This document shows, in pieces, positions 24,590 to 32,210 of a DNA stretch of 37,792 nt (positions within the stretch are counted from its first letter, which is position 1; the number at the start of each line of letters is the position of its first letter). The stretch is from assembly GCA_024636215.1 (NCBI GenBank), contig JAGXHL010000021.1, positions 1 to 37,792 on the forward strand. The letters run 5' to 3'. Below the pieces are notes generated by a model. It had not been told where the DNA came from, ran no database searches, and worked only from the letters and a program-made list of their open reading frames with translations. Origin of the DNA: Deltaproteobacteria bacterium (GTDB lineage: Bacteria > Desulfobacterota > Desulfuromonadia > Desulfuromonadales > BM103). The position numbers were made by a program, and so were the translations under genes.

Positions 24590-26404
24590 ATGCGTTTAGA
24601 TACCATCAACGAGTTTGTCCCCACTTCCCTCCGGCCTTCGTCCAATTGGCTACGGGTCCTGACCTTGTTATTCATTGCCGTACTTTTTTTTGTGCCGGAT
24701 CTTTTCGCCTCTCCAGCTGGCGTTAAAATCTCGATTGCCGGTGTGAAAGGGGAGGTTAAGGATAATGTTGTCGCAGCACTCGAACTCCCGCCGGGAATCG
24801 TACGCGATGGAACTGTTAATCAACGGTGGCTGGAACGTTTTGTCGACCAGATCCCTGATCTGGTCAACCAGGCGTTGCAGCCTTTTGGTTATTATCGCAG
24901 CGACACCACGGTTGAACTGAAGGAGCAGGCTGAGACTTACCTGGTCGACGTAAAAATCAAGACAGCAGCTCCCGTAAAAATCAGAAATCTTGACCTTTGG
25001 CTGGTTGGTTCGGGGGTCGAGGAGAAGGAGTTGCTGAAAGAAAAAGTTTTTTTCCCTCAGCAGCCCGGGGATGTCTTGAATCATGAAACCTACGGGCACG
25101 GCAAAAAAGCTTTACGACAGAAAGCGATCGACCTGGGTTACTTGAAAGCGTCCTATAAAAAAAACCGGGTGACTGTGCATGTTGAAGAAAAAGCTGCCGA
25201 TATTGAGATGATTCTTGATACCGGTCCTCACTACACCTTCGGTCCTGTTATCATCGAAGGTGCCCTTGATCGTTTCGATGAAACCTTTCTGCGGCGTTTT
25301 ATCTCTTTTAAAACCGGCGATTCTTTTTCTCATAAGGATCTTCATCGCAGTCGTCTCAACTATTATCAGTCGAATCGTTTTAGAGAGGTTCTCATGGAGC
25401 CTCTCATCGAACAGGCCGAAGACCTTGCTGTGCCCGTACGTGTTACCCTGGCCGCCGGCAAGCAGGAGCACTTGCGTATGGGGGTTGGTTACGGAACCAA
25501 TACCGGCGCCCGTGTTTCCCTCAACTATCAGAACACCCAGGTGTTCAACTCGCCACATGCTTACAACTTCGACATCCTTGCTTCTGAAAAATCCCAATCC
25601 ATTGAAAGCAGTTACACCATACCTCGTGAGGGACATGTTGAGAACAAACTGATAAACATTTTCGGCGTTGTTCACGAAGATCTCGACACCTACGAAACCA
25701 TGATCTACTACACGGAACTGGAAGCAGCGCATGGCTTCGATAATGACAATGTCGGTTCTGTTTACCTTCGGTACTCGCTGGAAGAGAGTGATATCGGTAT
25801 TGATACCAACAGCTCCAAACTACTGATCCCTGGACTGCGTTATTTTCATCGCTCTTACGATGACCTGATTAACCCTCAAAAAGGCTATCAACTGCGTCTG
25901 GAAGCACGTGGCAGTTACGATGGCCCCCTGTCCGATATGACCTTCGGTCAGATGCTCGGTGCGGGTAGCTTTATGTTGCCTCTTGGTAACAGTTTTACCT
26001 TACATAGCCGTGTTGAAGCTGCGACCACCTTCTATAAAGATGACTTTACCCAGATCCCTGCCTCCACGCGTTTCTTTGTCGGCGGTAATAACAGTGTGCG
26101 CGGCTATGATTATAAATCCCGGGGACCGCGTGATGAAAACGGTGATGTGATCGGTGGTGATTCTCTCCTGGTTGGCAGTCTGGAGATTGAATATGCCTTG
26201 ACCGATGATTGGGGCCTGGCCGTTTTTTATGATGTCGGCAGTGCCTTTGATGCGTCCGACAAAAATCCTGATTTTATCAGTGGTGCCGGCATAGGGGCAC
26301 GGCGTTATACATTAATAGGCCCGATCAAAATTGATCTGGCCACACAGGTCAGCGAGTCCGGCAACAAAGTAACCCTCCATTTGAGTGTAGGTTTCGATAT
26401 ATGA
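24590..26404 (+). CDS. tamA: Translocation and assembly module outer-membrane protein TamA (Omp85 family)
   Basis: TamA is a BamA-like outer-membrane barrel that, with TamB, inserts certain proteins into the outer membrane and is linked to phospholipid movement. The product (about 604 residues from ATG 24590) has a signal peptide (WLRVLTLLFIAVLFFV), three POTRA domains (roughly residues 28-270) and a C-terminal 16-strand barrel containing the conserved NSVRGYDY loop motif and a final aromatic-rich strand (LHLSVGFDI). ATG 24590 follows GAGCGG by six bases; an in-frame GTG at 24536 would add 18 residues and lacks a ribosome binding site. It overlaps tamB as ATGA. Confidence 0.9.
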   Translation: MRLDTINEFVPTSLRPSSNWLRVLTLLFIAVLFFVPDLFASPAGVKISIAGVKGEVKDNVVAALELPPGIVRDGTVNQRWLERFVDQIPDLVNQALQPFGYYRSDTTVELKEQAETYLVDVKIKTAAPVKIRNLDLWLVGSGVEEKELLKEKVFFPQQPGDVLNHETYGHGKKALRQKAIDLGYLKASYKKNRVTVHVEEKAADIEMILDTGPHYTFGPVIIEGALDRFDETFLRRFISFKTGDSFSHKDLHRSRLNYYQSNRFREVLMEPLIEQAEDLAVPVRVTLAAGKQEHLRMGVGYGTNTGARVSLNYQNTQVFNSPHAYNFDILASEKSQSIESSYTIPREGHVENKLINIFGVVHEDLDTYETMIYYTELEAAHGFDNDNVGSVYLRYSLEESDIGIDTNSSKLLIPGLRYFHRSYDDLINPQKGYQLRLEARGSYDGPLSDMTFGQMLGAGSFMLPLGNSFTLHSRVEAATTFYKDDFTQIPASTRFFVGGNNSVRGYDYKSRGPRDENGDVIGGDSLLVGSLEIEYALTDDWGLAVFYDVGSAFDASDKNPDFISGAGIGARRYTLIGPIKIDLATQVSESGNKVTLHLSVGFDI

Positions 26405-29400
26405 GACGCCGAATTCTTATCATTGCTGTGCTGTGCCTTGCCGGCGTCCTGGCTCTAGCCACTTTTACCGGTTGGTTGTACAACACCACAACAGGTGCCG
26501 TCTGGCTGTTTGAGTCGGCGGCCTCTGTAGCTGGTGTACAGATGACGGCCGGACGTATCGAGGGGCGGCTGTCTGATGAAATCCTGGCCGATGACCTGGT
26601 CTTTGCCTGGCAGGACGGTCAGGTGACGATTAACCATGTCAGAATCGACTGGGAGCCTCTCAGCATCCTGCAGGGAGACCTGAAGATCAATCTCCTTGAA
26701 ATCGACCATTGTGTTTTTGAGTCTTTCAACGCCGATGACAAAGCTGGTCCTGCAGAACAGGGTGGAGCGGTTGACGAGGCCGTTGCTTTCTCCGCTGAAA
26801 ACCTCCGCATTTTGCCCGACTGGTTGACCTTAGAGATCTCTGACCTTCAGTTTAAAGGCCTTATCCTTCGGAACGCAGAGGGGAGCACGACCCTGTTCGA
26901 TTCCCTTAGCGGGGCTTTTTTATACTCGTCTCGACAGCTTGATTCTTCTGCATTTACCTACCTTTCGCCTTTTATTGCTCTTGATGGGCATTTTGAATGG
27001 GATCTCAGTGCTCCTCACCTGGAGATGATTGCTGAGGTCCATCTACCGGAAACCTTGATCGACCACCAGCTTTTCGAAGATATCGATGTGCCGGTTGTTT
27101 TTCCCGCCAGGCTTGCTCTGGATGGAGATTGGAACAGCTACTCTGGACCGGTCAGCTTTGGAACTGAGACAGATGCTCTCTCCAGAGTCTGGTTGGCTGC
27201 TGATGCAAACGGCTCATGGCAAGGACTTGATTTAAACAATTTAGAGGCCCATTACCTGGGCGGTCGTCTCGATGGTGATCTGAGTCTCGAGTGGCTCGAT
27301 GCATTCCGCATTCAGGGGCAGTTAAAGGTTGCCGATTTGAATCCGGGCATCTTCCTGGATGATCTGGAAGGCTTCGCTACGCTGAACCTGTCCGGTGAGT
27401 TGGTGGTTCCCTACGACGGCACTCCTCTTGATGCTCATGTCGAAGGTGAAATTGTTGAAGCTCAGCTACGCGGCGCAGATGTCTCAGGTCATATGACCCT
27501 CGATTGGCATCAGGGTGGCCTGTATGAAATAGATGTTGATCTCAAGACTGCTGAGTCTCGTCTGATTGCCCGGGGTAGGCCGGAGGAACGCCTCGATATT
27601 GACGTTTCCGTCCGCGATCTGAGTGCCCTGCATGCTGATCTGACTGGAGAGTTGAGCAGCTCGGGTTGGGTGCGTTGGGACGATGGCTATCTGAGCGGGG
27701 AACTCAGCGGAGCCGGTTCTGATGTCGTCTGGCAGAAGGTCTCACTGCAGAGCTTTGATTATCAGGCGAGCCACCTCCAGAAAAAGGCGCCGATAAACAT
27801 CCTTGTAGACGCTGCAAACGTGCGTTATGACAACATGCAAAGTGATTTCCTGCATGCTGAAGTGTCCGGCTCTGTCGCTCATCACACCCTGTTGGTCACG
27901 ATGAATGATCAGACGGGTACGTTGACGACAAACTTCACCGGAGGTTATCTCGAAGAGGTGTGGCGAGGGCAATTGACCGCATTTGATGGTGAGACTTCCG
28001 AGCTTGGCTCCTGGTCTCTTGAAAAACCTTCAACGCTGCAATGGACCAATGACCTTTTCAATATGGATAGCTTGACTCTGTACGCTGAGCGAGGAGGTCG
28101 TATTTCTCTTCAAATAGCAGATCTGGGGGTATCCGCAACCTCAAGACTGACCCTTGACTGGCAAGAGGTACAACATGATTGGTTGGCCTATCTCAATCCC
28201 GGATTAACGGCCTCCGGCAACAGCTCTGGTCAGCTCCTTCTGAATATGGAAAATTATCAACCTGTCTCTCTTAAAGCCACGATGAATGGCAATCTCAGCC
28301 TGCAAAATGATTATTCTCCTCTTGAGATTCCTGCCATTGCTCTTGAGATGGATTGGGTTGAGACAGGTCTCAACCTGGACGTTAAGGCGGATACGGAAAC
28401 TGGCGAGTCCTTTTCTGTGACTGCGACGTCTTCTCAATCCCCTGCCTGGCAGTGGCCTTCAGAACAACTCCTCTTCGCAATGAACTGGCAGGAACTTGAC
28501 CTTGGTCGTCTTAGCTCTTTGCACGAAGGGCTGGAAGTGCAGGGACGTAGTGATGGTCATAGCCAATTTGAAGTACAGGAGGGTGCCCTGCAGCAGATCG
28601 AAGCGGAAATCACTGCACAAGTTCGTTTGCAGGCAGGTCCACAGCCCGTGGGTTTCCGCTCTCTGACTGCCAACTTGGCCTGGGACGAAAACAGCCTCCT
28701 TTCCGAGGTGAGAATCAAAGGGCTTGAAAAGGGTCTGATCTTCTTAACCATGACCTCGACAGCAGACCCTGATTTTGCCTGGCCGGCTTCAGGTGCTATT
28801 GATCTGGCGTTTAATGACTTCGAACTGCGCTCGCTGCGGCCTCTTTTGTCGAAGGAGGTCGATCTTGCCGGGGCAATTGGTGGCGATGCAAAAGGCTCGT
28901 GGCAAGAATCTGGTGAGGTCTCGTTCCAGGGGCGCATCGGTGCGACTGATGATCTGGTCTGGCATCTCTCCAGCGGTCAGGTCGGGGCTGTTTTTAAGCG
29001 CAGTGATTTGAATTGGCACTGGCAGGGCCGTCAATTTGAAGGACAGTTGTCCTTGCTTCTGGCCAGTGGCGGCACCCTGGAGGGGCACTGGAAATTGCCT
29101 TTCTCTGCCCATTGGCCGGTTAATTTCAAGACCGACGGACCCATAACAGCGAACCTTAAAGGTGAATCGCAACTTAACGAAATAATTACAATGTTTGCGC
29201 CTGATGTGTTTCAGGATGTCCATGGACGATTGACCAGCGATCTTCATCTGTCCGGCACTTTGAAATCCCCACATTTCTCAGGAACCCTGGACATGAAGGA
29301 TGGCGGTGTTTATCTGCCGGCGACTGGGGCAACAGTCGATGAACTGCTGCTGCATGTGTCGTTGCAAGACGATAAAATTCATCTCGATAAACTGTCTATG

Positions 29401-30312
29401 CGAGCAGGTGAGGGAAGCCTGATTGGCAGCGGCTTGGTGGAATTGGATGACTGGAGGCTGAAAAGCTACAGTTTTGCGCTGCAAGGAGAACGCCTGCATG
29501 TTTACAACTTTCCGGAGCTGCAAGTCTATAGCAGTCCGGATTTGACACTGGAAGGCGATTTGCATAACACGAGATTGCGAGGCAAGCTGCTGATCCAGGA
29601 AATGACTCTGATTGACAGATCGACAAACACACAAACTTTGCCGAGCGATGATGTGGTTATTTATGGTGAGAAGAAGGTTGATCGTGAAAAATCAACTTAC
29701 GATGCCGATATCCGGGTTGTGGTTGAAATGGGAGATAAGGTCAAGGTCATGACTGCGGGGATCGATACCAGGCTGAAAGGCGCTGTGACTCTGGCCACGG
29801 ATGAGACGCAGCGGTTGACAGCCTCGGGCGAGATTCGTCTGATTGATGGGATTTACAAGGCCTACAGGACAAACCTGGAGATCAAGGAGGGTGTGATGTA
29901 TTATGACAATGATCCCCTGATCAATCCAAGGCTGAGGGTTTTCGCCGCAAAAGATGTCGGCCGGGTCCAGGCCGGAGTGCATATTACCGGTACTGCAGAA
30001 AACCCGGTTGTCACCCTGGCTTCAATTCCCGCGATGCCTGAACGGGATATCCTTGGCTATATCTTCATGGGCAGGCCTATCAACCAGGATGGTGAGGGGG
30101 GAGACGCTCTGGCGATCGGTGCCGGTGCTCTAATGCCTAACTACGGCAATACCTTTGCCGACTACGGTATCGTCGAGTTGGATCTTGACGGACTGCTGAG
30201 AGATGAGGGCGGGGTGCGCTTGCGCAAACGTCTGGCCGAGTCCTGGGAGATCAGTTCAACTTTGGGCTCTGAAAGCGGCATTGATCTTTATTATATCCTC
30301 GATTTTGATTAA
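26401..30312 (+). CDS. tamB: Translocation and assembly module inner-membrane protein TamB (AsmA-like, DUF490)
   Basis: TamB is anchored in the inner membrane and spans the periplasm as a long hydrophobic beta-groove, touching TamA. The 1303-residue product has an N-terminal signal anchor (ILIIAVLCLAGVLALATF), a very long beta-rich region and the C-terminal DUF490 domain (RLTASGEIRLIDGIYKAY, then PAMPERDILGYIFMGRP, ending IDLYYILDFD). Length matches E. coli TamB (1259). AsmA-like proteins including TamB, YhdP and YdbH carry phospholipids to the outer membrane in E. coli. The four-base overlap with tamA indicates coupled translation. A strong terminator follows at 30396. Confidence 0.93.
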   Translation: MRRRILIIAVLCLAGVLALATFTGWLYNTTTGAVWLFESAASVAGVQMTAGRIEGRLSDEILADDLVFAWQDGQVTINHVRIDWEPLSILQGDLKINLLEIDHCVFESFNADDKAGPAEQGGAVDEAVAFSAENLRILPDWLTLEISDLQFKGLILRNAEGSTTLFDSLSGAFLYSSRQLDSSAFTYLSPFIALDGHFEWDLSAPHLEMIAEVHLPETLIDHQLFEDIDVPVVFPARLALDGDWNSYSGPVSFGTETDALSRVWLAADANGSWQGLDLNNLEAHYLGGRLDGDLSLEWLDAFRIQGQLKVADLNPGIFLDDLEGFATLNLSGELVVPYDGTPLDAHVEGEIVEAQLRGADVSGHMTLDWHQGGLYEIDVDLKTAESRLIARGRPEERLDIDVSVRDLSALHADLTGELSSSGWVRWDDGYLSGELSGAGSDVVWQKVSLQSFDYQASHLQKKAPINILVDAANVRYDNMQSDFLHAEVSGSVAHHTLLVTMNDQTGTLTTNFTGGYLEEVWRGQLTAFDGETSELGSWSLEKPSTLQWTNDLFNMDSLTLYAERGGRISLQIADLGVSATSRLTLDWQEVQHDWLAYLNPGLTASGNSSGQLLLNMENYQPVSLKATMNGNLSLQNDYSPLEIPAIALEMDWVETGLNLDVKADTETGESFSVTATSSQSPAWQWPSEQLLFAMNWQELDLGRLSSLHEGLEVQGRSDGHSQFEVQEGALQQIEAEITAQVRLQAGPQPVGFRSLTANLAWDENSLLSEVRIKGLEKGLIFLTMTSTADPDFAWPASGAIDLAFNDFELRSLRPLLSKEVDLAGAIGGDAKGSWQESGEVSFQGRIGATDDLVWHLSSGQVGAVFKRSDLNWHWQGRQFEGQLSLLLASGGTLEGHWKLPFSAHWPVNFKTDGPITANLKGESQLNEIITMFAPDVFQDVHGRLTSDLHLSGTLKSPHFSGTLDMKDGGVYLPATGATVDELLLHVSLQDDKIHLDKLSMRAGEGSLIGSGLVELDDWRLKSYSFALQGERLHVYNFPELQVYSSPDLTLEGDLHNTRLRGKLLIQEMTLIDRSTNTQTLPSDDVVIYGEKKVDREKSTYDADIRVVVEMGDKVKVMTAGIDTRLKGAVTLATDETQRLTASGEIRLIDGIYKAYRTNLEIKEGVMYYDNDPLINPRLRVFAAKDVGRVQAGVHITGTAENPVVTLASIPAMPERDILGYIFMGRPINQDGEGGDALAIGAGALMPNYGNTFADYGIVELDLDGLLRDEGGVRLRKRLAESWEISSTLGSESGIDLYYILDFD

Positions 30313-30395
30313 GACCTTTAAAATGTCGGGATTGCGTGCTTTTACAGTCCATGGGGGATGACAGGTAAGATGACCTTGAATAAGAGTGAGAAAAT

Positions 30396-30437
30396 GACTG
30401 GAGCTGCAGCCTGAATTGGTTGCAGCTCCAGTCTTTT
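30396..30437 (+). terminator. Rho-independent terminator after tamB
   Basis: A perfect 13-bp stem, GACTGGAGCTGCA (30396-30408) with TGCAGCTCCAGTC (30421-30433), is followed by TTTT. The stop of tamB is 84 bases upstream. Confidence 0.92.
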
Positions 30438-30445
30438 CGACTTGC

Positions 30446-30642
30446 GACAAAAAGTCAGCAGTGTCCGGTTAGAAGATTGCATCTCAGCTTCGGGTCTGAA
30501 ACAGCTGCATTGCACCCTCCCCCAACCCCTCCCATCAAAGGGAGGGGGGCATAAATTCCCTCTCCCTTGGTGGGAGAGGGTTAGGGAGAGGGAGGAAATG
30601 CGCGAGCTGCAAGGACCTAACCGGACAACGCTGACAAAAAGT
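30446..30642 (+). mobile_element. MITE-like insertion with REP-like G/C-rich core
   Basis: The ends are inverted repeats: GTCAGCAGTGTCCGGTTAG (30454-30472) against CTAACCGGACAACGCTGAC (30617-30635), 17 of 19 bases paired. They are bordered by a perfect 10-bp direct repeat GACAAAAAGT (30446-30455 and 30633-30642), overlapping the arm tips, like a target-site duplication. Inside are two G/C-rich hairpins, CCCCTCCC/GGGAGGGG (30526-30547) and CCCTCTCCC/GGGAGAGGG (30558-30580), with the GGGTTAGGG run typical of widespread REP-type repeats. There is no coding potential, so it would be non-autonomous. The 10-bp duplication is the size made by IS4-type transposases. Confidence 0.7.
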
Positions 30643-30783
30643 TAAAATTAATACGAAAGTTTCAAAACAGAGTCTATGCCGATTTGCCCTCTGCATGGTA
30701 AAATCAATCAAAACTTGAACTGAACCAGTTTGTAGTCTAGATTTTTTTTGTCTCTCATTTGTTACCTCAGGGGGAGGTCCTGT

Positions 30784-31581
30784 ATGAGCCGAAGCCGTCG
30801 CACATCTTATCCCTCGATCGTAGTTGTTCTGCTGCTCCTTGCTGTTTTTTTGAGTGGCTGTGCTTCTCACACCGGGGGTGTTTCTCCGCAGTCTGAAGCC
30901 ATTCCCCAAGCCATTGCCGACCAACCGGCAGATGATGCTTTTGACCTGGAAGACGAATTCGCAGCTGTTGAAACGGCGCCCCCTCTCGATCCGCTGAGCG
31001 GCTATAACAGGGTGATGACCCAGGTCAACGACCGAATCTACTTCTGGCTGCTAAAACCGGTTTCCCAGGGATATCGTGTGGTGCTGCCTGAGGGAGCCCG
31101 GTTGGCTGTAGGCCGTTTCTTCCGTAACCTGCAGATGCCTGCCAATTTTGTTAATAACCTGTTGCAGCTGAAGCCGAAGCGGGCCGGTAGCGAGTTGGCG
31201 CGTTTTACCATCAACACGACAATCGGCATACTGGGATTCGGCGATCCGGCGGCTGCAAAGTTTGGCTTGCAGCCTTACCCTGAGGACTTTGGCCAGACCC
31301 TCGGCCACTATGGTGTTGGTGGCGGCTTTCACCTGGTGTTACCCCTGCTTGGCCCTTCCAACTTGCGTGACACCTTTGGCCTGGTTCCCGATCATTACCT
31401 TGATCCTGTCAATTATGTTGATGACTTTGAAACGAGGATTGCCATAAGTGCCTACAAACAGGTCAATTATGTCTCCCTGCACCTTGGAGAATACGAAAGC
31501 CTGAAACAGGATGCCGTCGATCTCTACCCCTTCCTCAGAGATGGTTATGAGCAACGTAGAGTAAAACAGATAAAGGAGTAG
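30784..31581 (+). CDS. mlaA: Outer-membrane phospholipid-removal lipoprotein MlaA (VacJ)
   Basis: MlaA sits in the inner leaflet of the outer membrane and extracts mislocalised phospholipids, passing them to periplasmic MlaC. The 265-residue product has a lipoprotein signal (VLLLLAVFLSGC) and the family core: DPLSGYNRVMTQVNDRIYFW, LLKPVSQGYR, RFFRNLQMPANFVNNLLQ, RFTINTTIGILGFGDPA and FGQTLGHYGVGGGFHLVLPL, then GPSNLRDTFG. ATG 30784 follows GGGGGAGG. mlaC follows after two bases. Confidence 0.95.
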   Translation: MSRSRRTSYPSIVVVLLLLAVFLSGCASHTGGVSPQSEAIPQAIADQPADDAFDLEDEFAAVETAPPLDPLSGYNRVMTQVNDRIYFWLLKPVSQGYRVVLPEGARLAVGRFFRNLQMPANFVNNLLQLKPKRAGSELARFTINTTIGILGFGDPAAAKFGLQPYPEDFGQTLGHYGVGGGFHLVLPLLGPSNLRDTFGLVPDHYLDPVNYVDDFETRIAISAYKQVNYVSLHLGEYESLKQDAVDLYPFLRDGYEQRRVKQIKE

Positions 31582-31583
31582 CC

Positions 31584-32207
31584 ATGCGATACCTGTTGTT
31601 CTTCATCATTTCTATCCATCTGTTTGCAGGACCGGCTCTGGGCAGCGAAGCCGCTGATGTTAAGGCTTTGCTTAAATCGAATGTCGATGCTGTCGTGGAA
31701 CTGCTGCAGGATGCTGCTTTGGACAAGTCGAACAGAAACGAACAGATACTCAAGATTATTACGCCGGTTTTCGATTTCGAAACCATGGCCAAGTTGAGTC
31801 TCGGTTCAAGATACTGGCCAACCTTAAACGAAACCCAGCAGTCGGAATTTTCAGAGCTTTTTATCCATCGTCTGCAGGCCTCCTACCTCGATAAGCTTGA
31901 TATCTATACCGATGAAAAAGTGGTTTACGGTGAACCGCTGACGCAAGGCACGAAAATACACGTGCCGACGACCCTGGTTACAAAGGACAGCACCATCGAG
32001 ATGCTCTACAAGTTTTATCGCAGTGGAGAGGATTGGAATGTCTACGATGTGGAGATCGGGGGAGTGAGCATCATTCAAACCTACCGTTCCCAGTTTGACG
32101 GTGTCCTTCGGCAGGGCAGCGTCGCTGATCTGTTGAATAAGCTCAAAGAAGATGGCGCTTTCGTGCTCCCCGAACCTAATGAGGAAGGGGCCCGTTCGGG
32201 GAAATGA
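31584..32207 (+). CDS. mlaC: Periplasmic phospholipid-binding protein MlaC (Ttg2D family)
   Basis: MlaC shuttles phospholipids between the MlaA complex and the inner-membrane transporter. The 207-residue product has a signal peptide (YLLFFIISIHLFAGPALG) and the Tol_Tol_Ttg2 family core: ITPVFDFETMAKLSLGSRYW, then TQQSEFSELFIHRLQASYLDKL, VPTTLVTKDSTIEMLYKFYR and WNVYDVEIGGVSIIQTYRSQF. It lies between mlaA and an MMPL-type transporter rather than beside mlaD/E/F/B. Confidence 0.93.
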   Translation: MRYLLFFIISIHLFAGPALGSEAADVKALLKSNVDAVVELLQDAALDKSNRNEQILKIITPVFDFETMAKLSLGSRYWPTLNETQQSEFSELFIHRLQASYLDKLDIYTDEKVVYGEPLTQGTKIHVPTTLVTKDSTIEMLYKFYRSGEDWNVYDVEIGGVSIIQTYRSQFDGVLRQGSVADLLNKLKEDGAFVLPEPNEEGARSGK

Positions 32208-32210
32208 TTA

